Source: Methanogenium marinum (lineage in GTDB: Archaea; Halobacteriota; Methanomicrobia; Methanomicrobiales; Methanomicrobiaceae). From it: a stretch of 64,000 bases of DNA. The translations under genes were made by a program, and so were the position numbers. Every line of letters starts with the position of its first letter. Position 1 is the stretch's first letter. The notes beneath the pieces were generated by a model. It was not told where the DNA came from and did not search any database. It worked only from the letters and a program-made list of their open reading frames with translations. Location of the stretch: the NCBI RefSeq assembly GCF_028912405.1, contig NZ_JAKELO010000002.1, positions 2,055,276 to 2,119,275 of the forward strand, in the 5' to 3' direction. This document shows, piece by piece, positions 16,331 to 24,059 of the stretch.

Positions 16331-18877
16331 ATGTTACTGAATGTTGAGAGTGCATATCCTGAGGATCGGGGTCTTGGGAGATGCAGACTGGATCCTGCGA
16401 CGATGAACGTCCTGAGACTTGTCCCGGGAGATCTTGTGTGGCTTACCGGGTCACGCATGACGGTTGCAAAAGTCTGGCGGATGCTTGCCGATGACTGGGA
16501 TCAGGGAAAAGTAAAGATAGATAATTTCACCCGTTCAAATGCCGGTGTAAGCAGTGGAGACAAAATTGAGGTGGCGAAAGTGGAGACTGAGACTGATGCA
16601 TCCCGTGTCATTCTTGCGCCACCGGAAGACCTCTCAAATCAGCCTCCCATTAATTTTAATCAGGCAATGCTGCGCCTGCTTGGCTATCCTGTGGCAAAAG
16701 GAGATACAGTGCCAGTACTGGCCGGTCTTCCGTTTATGCAGCAGCAACTCATCCCATTCCGTCTTGTGACAGTTGAACCGGAAGATGCTGTAATAATCAC
16801 AAAGGATACCATCATTGAGTTTTCAGAGAAACCTGCGTCAGGATTTGATGGATTCAGTGAAATCAGTTATGAGGATGTCGGCGGTCTGAAAAATGAGCTG
16901 AAAAATGTTCGGGAGACCATTGAACTTCCCATGCGACATCCGGAACTGTTTCGGAAACTTGGCATCGAACCGCCGAAAGGTGTACTCCTGTATGGTCCTC
17001 CCGGTACTGGAAAAACCCTGATTGCAAAGGCTGTTGCGAATGAAAGCGGGGCACATTTCATCTCAATTGCGGGTCCTGAAGTTCTTTCAAAATATTATGG
17101 TGAAACAGAACAGCGTCTTCGTGAGATTTTTGAAGAGGCAGAGTCCAATGCACCATCCGTTATCTTCATCGATGAACTGGATTCGATTGCTCCGCGCCGT
17201 GAGGATGTGACTGGTGAAGTTGAACGCCGGATGGTTGCTCAGCTCCTCACCATGATGGATGGTCTGGAGGAGCGGGGACAGGTGCTTGTGATTGGAGCAA
17301 CGAACCGTCTGGAGGCCATCGACCCTGCACTCCGGAGACCCGGGAGGTTTGACCGGGAGATTGAGATTGGCGTTCCTGATGAAACGGGACGTCTTGAGAT
17401 CCTGAAAATCCATACACACGGTATGCCGCTTGAAGGAGAGGTGCACAGGATCTATATGGAAGAAGCCCTGGGTGATATTCCAGAAGAATTACGTGAAGAT
17501 GCAGATAAGCGGTATGAATTTGCGGTTGAAGAGATTGAAAGTCAACGGGCACGCCTCCTGGTGGATCTTTCTTCCCGCACCAACGGGTTTGTCGGTGCTG
17601 ATCTGCAGTCGCTCGCAAGAGAGGCAGCAATGCGTGCGCTCCGGAGGTATCTACCTGAAATTGACCTGGAAAAGGATGAAATCTCTCCCGAACTTCTGAA
17701 GAAGATGGAGGTGACGTCACGTGACTTTGCCGATGCACTCCGGGAAGTTAATCCCAGTGCTATGCGTGAGGTGCTTATTGAGATGCCGCATGTGGCCTGG
17801 GACGACATTGGGGGTGCAGAACGTGAGATCGAGGAGGTACGTGAAGCAGTTGAGTATCCACTGACAAAACCTGAACAGTTCCTGAATCTGGGCATTGATC
17901 CTCCGAATGGTGTGCTTCTGTATGGTCCGCCTGGCACAGGAAAGACCCTGATTGCAAAGGCAGTGGCAACGGAAAGCGGAGCGAATTTCATTCCGGTTCG
18001 TGGGCCACAACTGCTGTCAAAGTGGGTCGGCGAGAGTGAACGTGCAGTACGCGAAGTTTTCCGGAGGGCGCGCCAGGTTGCCCCGTCCATCATATTTTTT
18101 GATGAACTGGATGCCATTGCACCTGCACGTTCTGGTCAGGACAATCATGTGATCGAAAGTGTTGTTAATCAGATTCTGACCGAATTTGACGGTCTGGAGG
18201 ATATGACAGGGGTTGTGGTGATGGGGGCAACCAACCGGCCGGATATTATCGATCCGGCTCTGATGCGTGCCGGAAGATTTGACCGTCTTGTTGCAGTGCA
18301 TGAGCCGGATACAAAAGGGCGTTTTCAGATCCTTTCCATTCACTCCCGGGGTATCCCGATTGAAAATTCAGCAGTGGAGATTTTGGTGAACGGAACCGCA
18401 TCCTATGATGAGGGTGGTATTGAGGCACTCTTTGGGACAGCTGTCGAAGCACACCGAAAAGAGGGATTTGATCTGGTGCAGGTGACTGCAGATGAAATAC
18501 TGGCAACTGAAATATCGGATATCAATGTCAGTGACGACATCCTTTCACTCGGAAGAAGGCGGCGTGCAGTGGCCCGTCTGATAGAAGAGCACAAAATAAA
18601 ACTGGAAGATCCGGAACGGGATGCACTTCTCCGGGAAATTGCCGGAAAAGCAGAAAATTATGTGGGTTCTGATCTGAACCTGCTCTGCCGTGAGGCTGCT
18701 ATGTTTGCGATGCGGGATGGTGCCGGAGCAGTGGGGATGCAGCACTTTGAGAAGGCACTTATGAAAGTCCGCCCGATGATGAATGAGCGTGTGCGCGAAC
18801 AGTATGACCGTATTCAGCAGTATTTCAAGGGTGGCCTTCCCCAGCAGATGCAGGTCCATCTACCTGAATACCAATAA
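16331..18877 (+). CDS. CDC48/VAT-family AAA ATPase
   Basis: An 848-aa type II AAA ATPase: CDC48 N-domain (residues 1-180; LDPATMNVLRLVPGDLVWL), then D1 with Walker A GPPGTGKT at 222-229 and Walker B FIDELDSIAP, then D2 with GPPGTGKT at 532-539 and FFDELDAIAP. It unfolds proteins in the cytoplasm, feeding the archaeal proteasome or remodelling complexes. ATG 16331 is preferred over TTG 16325 because AGGTGA ends about 9 bases upstream. D1 carries an extra insertion of about 40 acidic residues (EGEVHRIYMEEALGDIPEELREDADKRYE) compared with the usual linker, and D2 a longer C-terminal part (EISDINVSDDILSLGRRRR); both look like lineage features. Confidence 0.93.
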   Translation: MLLNVESAYPEDRGLGRCRLDPATMNVLRLVPGDLVWLTGSRMTVAKVWRMLADDWDQGKVKIDNFTRSNAGVSSGDKIEVAKVETETDASRVILAPPEDLSNQPPINFNQAMLRLLGYPVAKGDTVPVLAGLPFMQQQLIPFRLVTVEPEDAVIITKDTIIEFSEKPASGFDGFSEISYEDVGGLKNELKNVRETIELPMRHPELFRKLGIEPPKGVLLYGPPGTGKTLIAKAVANESGAHFISIAGPEVLSKYYGETEQRLREIFEEAESNAPSVIFIDELDSIAPRREDVTGEVERRMVAQLLTMMDGLEERGQVLVIGATNRLEAIDPALRRPGRFDREIEIGVPDETGRLEILKIHTHGMPLEGEVHRIYMEEALGDIPEELREDADKRYEFAVEEIESQRARLLVDLSSRTNGFVGADLQSLAREAAMRALRRYLPEIDLEKDEISPELLKKMEVTSRDFADALREVNPSAMREVLIEMPHVAWDDIGGAEREIEEVREAVEYPLTKPEQFLNLGIDPPNGVLLYGPPGTGKTLIAKAVATESGANFIPVRGPQLLSKWVGESERAVREVFRRARQVAPSIIFFDELDAIAPARSGQDNHVIESVVNQILTEFDGLEDMTGVVVMGATNRPDIIDPALMRAGRFDRLVAVHEPDTKGRFQILSIHSRGIPIENSAVEILVNGTASYDEGGIEALFGTAVEAHRKEGFDLVQVTADEILATEISDINVSDDILSLGRRRRAVARLIEEHKIKLEDPERDALLREIAGKAENYVGSDLNLLCREAAMFAMRDGAGAVGMQHFEKALMKVRPMMNERVREQYDRIQQYFKGGLPQQMQVHLPEYQ

Positions 18878-18879
18878 TG

Positions 18880-18924
18880 TATCTCGGAAATATATATCCC
18901 GGAAATATATGTCTCAGAAATGGT
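18880..18924. repeat. Three imperfect 15-bp tandem repeats
   Basis: The units tatctcggaaatata, tatcccggaaatata and tgtctcagaaatggt follow one another directly behind the CDC48 stop. The first two differ by a single base. The function is unknown; they fall in the 163-base gap ahead of the acyl-CoA synthetase. Confidence 0.6.
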
Positions 18925-19040
18925 TGTTCTTTTTCATAGAACAGCGTCTGAAACATATGTTTCACTCCACTTTTTCAAACCAGTATGGTTATCCTTTGAT
19001 GTATACAATAATACACTGTAGATCATCTGAGGTTTCGTGA

Positions 19041-20564
19041 ATGCCTAACTGTACCACATTTCTTGACGTTAATGTCCGTTTGGGAGACAAACCTGCCCTG
19101 ATTCATCCGTCATCAGGGACTGAATATAGCTTTTGTGAACTCCTGAAACGGGTATGCAGATTATCATCGTGCTTAATTGCCCGGGGAATTGTTGCTGGTG
19201 ACCGTGTGGGAATTTACCTGCCCCCTTCCCCTGAATATCTCTTCTGGTACTTTGCAATATGGCGGATGGGTGGTGTAGCAGTCCCACTCAATAATGTGCT
19301 CCGGGCAGAGGAAGTCGCTTATTTGATGGAAGATTCCGGTGCTGTCTGCATTATTACCGATGTGTCCGGAAATGCAGAGATTGAACCTGTTGTTCGTTTG
19401 GGGAGAATCACGGCTGATGTGGTAACAATTGGCATTCCCTCATTCGAGGAGGAATGTAACTCTGTTCCGCTTATTTCCCGTGCCCATAATTGCAGACCGG
19501 ATGATCTCTGTCAGCTCCAGTATACATCCGGCACAACAGGAAAGCAGAAGGGGGCGATGCTCACCCATGGAAACTGGATGGCAGCGATGGACAATGAACG
19601 CGAAGTGCTTGGGTATCGTGAAGATGATGTGTATCTGGGTATATATCCGATGGCCCATGTCGGTGTTTCCTGGGGTATTTCAGCACTGCGTGCCGGTGCT
19701 ACCTGGGTCATTATGGATCGTTTCTCCCTTGATGAGTATATCCGCCTCACAGAGACATATCAGGCCACTGTTATCGCAGGCATGCCACCCGTCATTCACT
19801 CTCTTCTGCGTACCCCCCCGGGAACAGAGGAGAGGATGCAGTCAGCACGGGAGATGATAAGCGGTGGCGGGCCCCTTCATCCCAGTATCTGGAAGGAATT
19901 TTTTTCACGGTTTGCAATACCAATAGTCAATGCATACGGTCTTTCAGAGACAATTGTTGTGGGCACAGGTACTGCCATCCGCCCTGAGGACTATGCGTCT
20001 GCAGATGAGTTCAGAAGTGTTGGTATGCCGATTGGGTTTACTGAAGTGAAGATTGTAAACACTGAAGATGCGTCTGCTGAGTGTGAAACAGGTGTGATTG
20101 GTGAAATTGCACTGAGAGGTCCTGCGGTTGCGTCCGGATACTGGGGGATGGAAGAAGAGACCCGGGCAGTGTTCCTCCCTGATGGGTGGTTTTTAACAGG
20201 AGACATAGGGTATATCTCAGAAGACGGGATGCTTGCAATAACAGACCGGAAAAAAGATATGATTGTAATGTCAGGCTGGAAAATATATCCAACTGAGGTG
20301 GAGAAGGTGCTGATTGAACATCCGTCGGTCGATGATGTGGCAGTCTTTGGGGTGCCGGACATTCATCGGGGTGAAATCCCTTATGCAGCAGTTTTACTTC
20401 TCCCCGGTGCATCTCTCTCCCTGTCAGGCCTGCAGGAATATGCCCGTGAACGCCTGGCAGGGTATAAAGTGCCACGGGAGATGGTTATTGTTAATGAGCT
20501 TCCCCGGGTTGGAGGATGGAAATTGCTGAGGCGGGAACTTCGTGAGATATATGGGCCCGGATGA
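19041..20564 (+). CDS. AMP-forming acyl-CoA synthetase (class I adenylate-forming enzyme)
   Basis: A 507-aa ANL-superfamily ligase. Motifs: AMP-binding P-loop YTSGTTGKQKGAM, NAYGLSET, GWFLTGDIGYI with the ribose-binding Asp, DRKKDMIVMSGWKIYP hinge, and LPRVGGWKLLRREL carrying the C-terminal catalytic Lys. It activates a carboxylic acid to the acyl-adenylate and then the CoA thioester; acid specificity (fatty, aromatic or other) cannot be told by eye. Start ATG 19041 follows GAGGT by 7 bases. The gene stands alone between CDC48 and the KaiC-like gene. Free-standing acyl-CoA ligases occur in Methanomicrobiales, where their role in lipid or amino-acid salvage is unclear. Confidence 0.88.
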   Translation: MPNCTTFLDVNVRLGDKPALIHPSSGTEYSFCELLKRVCRLSSCLIARGIVAGDRVGIYLPPSPEYLFWYFAIWRMGGVAVPLNNVLRAEEVAYLMEDSGAVCIITDVSGNAEIEPVVRLGRITADVVTIGIPSFEEECNSVPLISRAHNCRPDDLCQLQYTSGTTGKQKGAMLTHGNWMAAMDNEREVLGYREDDVYLGIYPMAHVGVSWGISALRAGATWVIMDRFSLDEYIRLTETYQATVIAGMPPVIHSLLRTPPGTEERMQSAREMISGGGPLHPSIWKEFFSRFAIPIVNAYGLSETIVVGTGTAIRPEDYASADEFRSVGMPIGFTEVKIVNTEDASAECETGVIGEIALRGPAVASGYWGMEEETRAVFLPDGWFLTGDIGYISEDGMLAITDRKKDMIVMSGWKIYPTEVEKVLIEHPSVDDVAVFGVPDIHRGEIPYAAVLLLPGASLSLSGLQEYARERLAGYKVPREMVIVNELPRVGGWKLLRRELREIYGPG

Positions 20565-20649
20565 AATTCACCGTTCCGGAATGAAATGAAAAAGTCCGGG
20601 TTGACTTATAGCATAGCTTAAATAATTTTGAATCTCTTATTTTTTGTAA

Positions 20650-21276
20650 ATGCCTGTGGATATTGAAGAGATTGAAATCATTGGTCATAAAAAGATATCA
20701 ACAGGTATCATTGGTCTGGATTATCAATTGGGGGGTGGATTTCCTGAAGGTTCCATTATAATCATTCAGGGATCCGCTGTTTCGGGAATTGAAAAGATTG
20801 CTGAACAGTTCTGGAAAGCAGATGTTGAGACGACCGGTGGCGATGACAGCTGGTATCTTATTTCAGACAGCAGTCCGTCTGTCGGTATGACGCCGGTGGA
20901 CACGGGGGAGATGGGTGATGCTCTCTCAGAGATGCCCGGGAAACGGTATGTGGTTGATTCACTCTCCAGTGTTATACGTAAGGAGGGTGTTGATGCCGCA
21001 ATTTCGCTTATTATAAATAGTGGGGGGATGATCACACAGGACGGAGGGGCTATCCTGTTTTTGCTATATGATGGTGTTCATCGACCAGAAGATGAGATTG
21101 CGGTTATCCGGTATGCGGATGTATATATTCATCTCATTGACGAGCGTCACGGAAATGAGATTGAACGAAAAATGGAGATTGGAAAAATTAAAAATGCGAA
21201 TGTGCCAAGCCGCCTTTTCCCGTATAATATCACAGAAGAAGGAATTGATCTTTCAACAACGGCACGCGTTGTCTGA
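20650..21276 (+). CDS. KaiC/RecA-fold protein with degenerate Walker A
   Basis: A 208-aa protein with KaiC-like start (ISTGIIGLDYQLGGGFPEGSIIIIQG), and YVVDSLSSVI in the Walker B position. The P-loop reads GSAVSGIEK at residues 41-49 in place of G-x-x-G-x-G-K-T/S, so the Gly-Lys-Thr core is missing and ATP hydrolysis is unlikely. Pseudo-ATPase KaiC homologues are known in archaea as signalling or regulatory partners. No ribosome-binding site lies before the ATG; a box cttaaataa about 25-30 bases upstream suggests a leaderless transcript. Convergent with the methionine synthase gene, 12 bases apart. Confidence 0.8.
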   Translation: MPVDIEEIEIIGHKKISTGIIGLDYQLGGGFPEGSIIIIQGSAVSGIEKIAEQFWKADVETTGGDDSWYLISDSSPSVGMTPVDTGEMGDALSEMPGKRYVVDSLSSVIRKEGVDAAISLIINSGGMITQDGGAILFLLYDGVHRPEDEIAVIRYADVYIHLIDERHGNEIERKMEIGKIKNANVPSRLFPYNITEEGIDLSTTARVV

Positions 21277-21288
21277 ATGAAAAATATC

Positions 21289-22182
21289 TCAGAGTTCTTC
21301 CCTGCACTGGTGTGCGGCAAGAACCAGATGTTCCAGTTTTTTATATGCACCTTCGCGGGAATGCATCCGCAGACCGCAGTCAGGATCCAGAAGCATAATT
21401 TCCGGACCGAAGATGTCAATTCCTTTTGTGATGCGATCCACAATTACTGCAGTACTCTCGACTTCCTGATCTGCTGAGTCCACACATCCAAATCCGATCT
21501 TCTTTCCTTTCAGGTCTGAGCGGGAGAGGACATCTACGTTATCCGGGTTGTTTGCAAATTCAAAGTCAAGGATGTCAACCGGAAACCGAAGAATGTCATC
21601 GATACATCCTCTGATATTTCCACAGACATGCATGCAGGATGGAACGGTCAGATTTTTGGTGATGACACTCACTGCTTCGCGTGCAACAGTCAAATCTGCA
21701 GTCCCGGTGGAAAGAATGGGTTCATCCAGCTGGAGGATGGTGACCCCCGCATCTGAAAGATACCGTGCTTCCTGTGCCAGTGCATGCGCCAAGTCAGGGA
21801 TCAGTTCATTTCTGTCCCGGTATACCGGTGTCTTCAGTGCAAGACCATGGGCAAGGGTTGTTGGTCCGGTGAGGATACCTTTTACTGCCGGATGCCGTGA
21901 TAAGGCATATTTCACTCCGGGGAGGGTAATCGGTTTTCCTGCCGGATGAATCTGTCCGGTGACATTCTGTCCCTTCACGCCCGGCAGAAAGTCAGCAACG
22001 AGGGCAATCATATCCCTGCCGACCTGACCGTCTGATATGATATCAATCCCTGCAGATATCTGGTCGGATACTGCAGTGTCACGGGCAGGTTTGAGTGGGT
22101 CAAACAGGGCCCGGAGGCCGCCTGACCCGACTGCAGGATAACTCCCGACAACAGTTGTCGGGAGTATTTGTTCTGGCATCAT
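21289..22182 (-). CDS. Core-type cobalamin-independent methionine synthase homologue
   Basis: A 297-aa protein equal to the C-terminal catalytic barrel of MetE: LPTTVVGSYPAV at the start, DEPILSTG, zinc ligands in MHVCGNIRG (His and Cys) and DPDCGLR (Cys), and IGFGCVDSADQEVES. Archaeal core MetE proteins methylate homocysteine to methionine without the folate-binding domain and take the methyl group from a corrinoid carrier. The ATGATG start overlaps the aspS stop by 4 bases, so the two are coupled. Which methyl donor protein is used is not shown. Confidence 0.88.
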   Translation of the reverse strand: MMPEQILPTTVVGSYPAVGSGGLRALFDPLKPARDTAVSDQISAGIDIISDGQVGRDMIALVADFLPGVKGQNVTGQIHPAGKPITLPGVKYALSRHPAVKGILTGPTTLAHGLALKTPVYRDRNELIPDLAHALAQEARYLSDAGVTILQLDEPILSTGTADLTVAREAVSVITKNLTVPSCMHVCGNIRGCIDDILRFPVDILDFEFANNPDNVDVLSRSDLKGKKIGFGCVDSADQEVESTAVIVDRITKGIDIFGPEIMLLDPDCGLRMHSREGAYKKLEHLVLAAHQCREEL

Positions 22183-23468
22183 GGAGTTACGCGGTGACGG
22201 TCACGTGGGAAGAGAACTGCTTCCCTGATGTTTTGCAGACCCAACATTGTCATGATGAGCCGGTCCATACCAAGACCCCAGCCTGCATGTGGAGGCATTC
22301 CATACCTGAATGGCTGGAGATAGAATGAAAAACCTTCAGGTGATAGACCTTTTGCTGCAATCTGGGTGAGCAGGAGGTCATGTTCATGTATTCTCTGTGC
22401 TCCGCTGGAAAGTTCCATTCTCGGGTGCATCAGGTCAAATGCCTTGCAGACTGTGGGATTATCCTCATAGGGCATAGCATAATATGGTTTGATTTCTGTG
22501 GGCCAGTCGGTGATGAAGTAGTGTACTCCCATCTCTTCTCCGATTGCCCGTTCGGCAGCGGTTGAGAGATCATCTCCGTAGCTTATGTCTTCATCAATGG
22601 AGAGTGCTGCGATGTCAATGGCCTCAGCATAGGTTATGCGGGGGAAGGGAGTTTCCGGGATAGCTAATTCAATTTCGAGAGCCTCTAATGCCGGTCCACA
22701 TGTTTCTGTGACTGCGGTATATGCCCGGACAATTACCCGTTCCAGAAGGTCCATCACATCGTGGTGGTCTGCAAATGAGATTTCCACATCAATGGATGTA
22801 GCCTCGTTAAGATGCCGGGTTGTGTTGTGCTCCTCGGCCCGGAATATCGGGGCGATTTCAAATACTTTTTCAAACCCTGCTGCCATCATCATCTGTTTGT
22901 AGAGCTGAGGACTCTGGTTTAAAAATGCCTCTTTTTCAAAGTATGCAAGCGGGAAGAGTTCTGTCCCTCCTTCTGTTGCCGCTGCAACGATCTTTGATGT
23001 GGTAATGTTTGTGAACCCTTCTTCAAAGAGGAGATTATTTATTGCATGGGTGACGGCGCTTCTGATCTGAAATATTGCAGCAACACGGGGACGCCGTGCA
23101 TCAAGATAGCGGTTATCAAGGCGTGTGTCAATTTCTGCCGGGACTTTTTCGGAGACATCCAGTGGCAGCGGACTCTCCGCGCGTGAAATTATTTCAAAGG
23201 TATCTGGTATCAGTTCACGACCGCCTGGGGCTTTTTCTGTTGCCTTTATGGTGCCGGTTACGCGGACAACTGATTCACGTGATGCCTCTTTTGCAGCAGC
23301 AACCACGGCTTCTGGTGCCTTCTTTTTTACGATTGTGACCTGAAGAAATCCTGTTCTGTCACGAAGAATGTAAAATGCAAGGCCTCCGAGATCACGGACT
23401 TCATTGATCCATCCGATAACAACTGCTCGTTCAGTTTCTGGTGTTACGTCCTTTATTGGTATTCTCAT
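22179..23468 (-). CDS. aspS: Aspartyl-tRNA synthetase (archaeal type)
   Basis: A 429-aa class IIb synthetase: N-terminal OB-fold anticodon-binding domain (residues 1-110; VIGWINEVRDLGG, FLQVTI), then the catalytic domain with motif 2 FRAEEHNTTRHLNE and motif 3 GWGLGMDRLIM. Archaeal enzymes of this length are often non-discriminating and also charge tRNA-Asn; which applies here is not decided by eye. I use ATG 23468; a TTG at 23474 is possible. No ribosome-binding site is apparent, so the transcript may be leaderless. The gene is coupled to the methionine synthase downstream and divergent from the UspA gene. Confidence 0.95.
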   Translation of the reverse strand: MRIPIKDVTPETERAVVIGWINEVRDLGGLAFYILRDRTGFLQVTIVKKKAPEAVVAAAKEASRESVVRVTGTIKATEKAPGGRELIPDTFEIISRAESPLPLDVSEKVPAEIDTRLDNRYLDARRPRVAAIFQIRSAVTHAINNLLFEEGFTNITTSKIVAAATEGGTELFPLAYFEKEAFLNQSPQLYKQMMMAAGFEKVFEIAPIFRAEEHNTTRHLNEATSIDVEISFADHHDVMDLLERVIVRAYTAVTETCGPALEALEIELAIPETPFPRITYAEAIDIAALSIDEDISYGDDLSTAAERAIGEEMGVHYFITDWPTEIKPYYAMPYEDNPTVCKAFDLMHPRMELSSGAQRIHEHDLLLTQIAAKGLSPEGFSFYLQPFRYGMPPHAGWGLGMDRLIMTMLGLQNIREAVLFPRDRHRVTP

Positions 23469-23529
23469 AGTCAAATCTGGTATACTATCTGTCGTTAAAG
23501 AGTAAGGTATTTTTCTCCCGGTGTGAATT

Positions 23530-23565
23530 GAGGGCTTTCAACAATACAAAGGTTAATCAGCCCTC
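23530..23565. promoter_or_regulatory. Inverted repeat between aspS and the UspA gene
   Basis: GAGGGCT (23530-23536) and AGCCCTC (23559-23565) form perfect 7-base arms with a 22-base loop in the 124-base divergent gap. It could be a regulator site for the UspA-HEAT operon. Short arms mean chance is possible. Confidence 0.35.
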
Positions 23566-23592
23566 TATGATAGAAAATCATTGATTAAAGAG

Positions 23593-24054
23593 ATGTTTTC
23601 TATAATTCTTGTTGCAACAGATGGCTCTTCTGAATCTATGGGTGCCGTACGCGCTGCGGCAGAGGAAGCATTGCGACATAATGCGAGTCTGCATACGATA
23701 TGTGTTACAAATCCGGGTGCGGTGCAATCCATGTTCGTGAGTCCACAGACAGATGCTATAAATGTGAATTATGAACTGGTAACCGAATTTCTTGCTGAAG
23801 AGGCAAAGAAAGCACTTGAAGAAGCAGAAAAAGAGGCAGAGAGTCTTGGTCTGTCTGTAACACCACACCCGGTGTGGGGAGATCCGAGAGAAGAGATTCT
23901 CCGCTGTGCAGAAGAAATAGGTGCAGACTGCATTTTTGTGGGATCAACCGGGAAGACAGGTATTGAAGAGCTTTTGCTGGGCAGCGTAAGTTCCTCGGTT
24001 GTGACACATGCCCGGGTAAATACTATGGTTATCCGTGTTGAAGAGAAGGAATAA
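23593..24054 (+). CDS. Universal stress protein (UspA family)
   Basis: A 153-aa single-domain UspA protein with the N-terminal ILVATDGSSESMGAV and the ATP-binding motif G-2x-G-9x-G-S in GSTGKTGIEELLLGS. A central Glu/Ala/Lys-rich helix (residues 80-100) is longer than usual. Start is ATG 23593 or TTG 23581; neither has good spacing to a ribosome-binding site. Five bases separate it from the giant HEAT-repeat gene, so the two are probably cotranscribed. UspA dimers bind ATP and act in stress signalling; no specific partner is established. Confidence 0.88.
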   Translation: MFSIILVATDGSSESMGAVRAAAEEALRHNASLHTICVTNPGAVQSMFVSPQTDAINVNYELVTEFLAEEAKKALEEAEKEAESLGLSVTPHPVWGDPREEILRCAEEIGADCIFVGSTGKTGIEELLLGSVSSSVVTHARVNTMVIRVEEKE

Positions 24055-24059
24055 CTGAG

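Noticed and set aside
17247-17738. A 163-codon minus-strand frame rich in His, Pro and Gln
   Set aside because: It is the shadow of the CDC48 coding strand.
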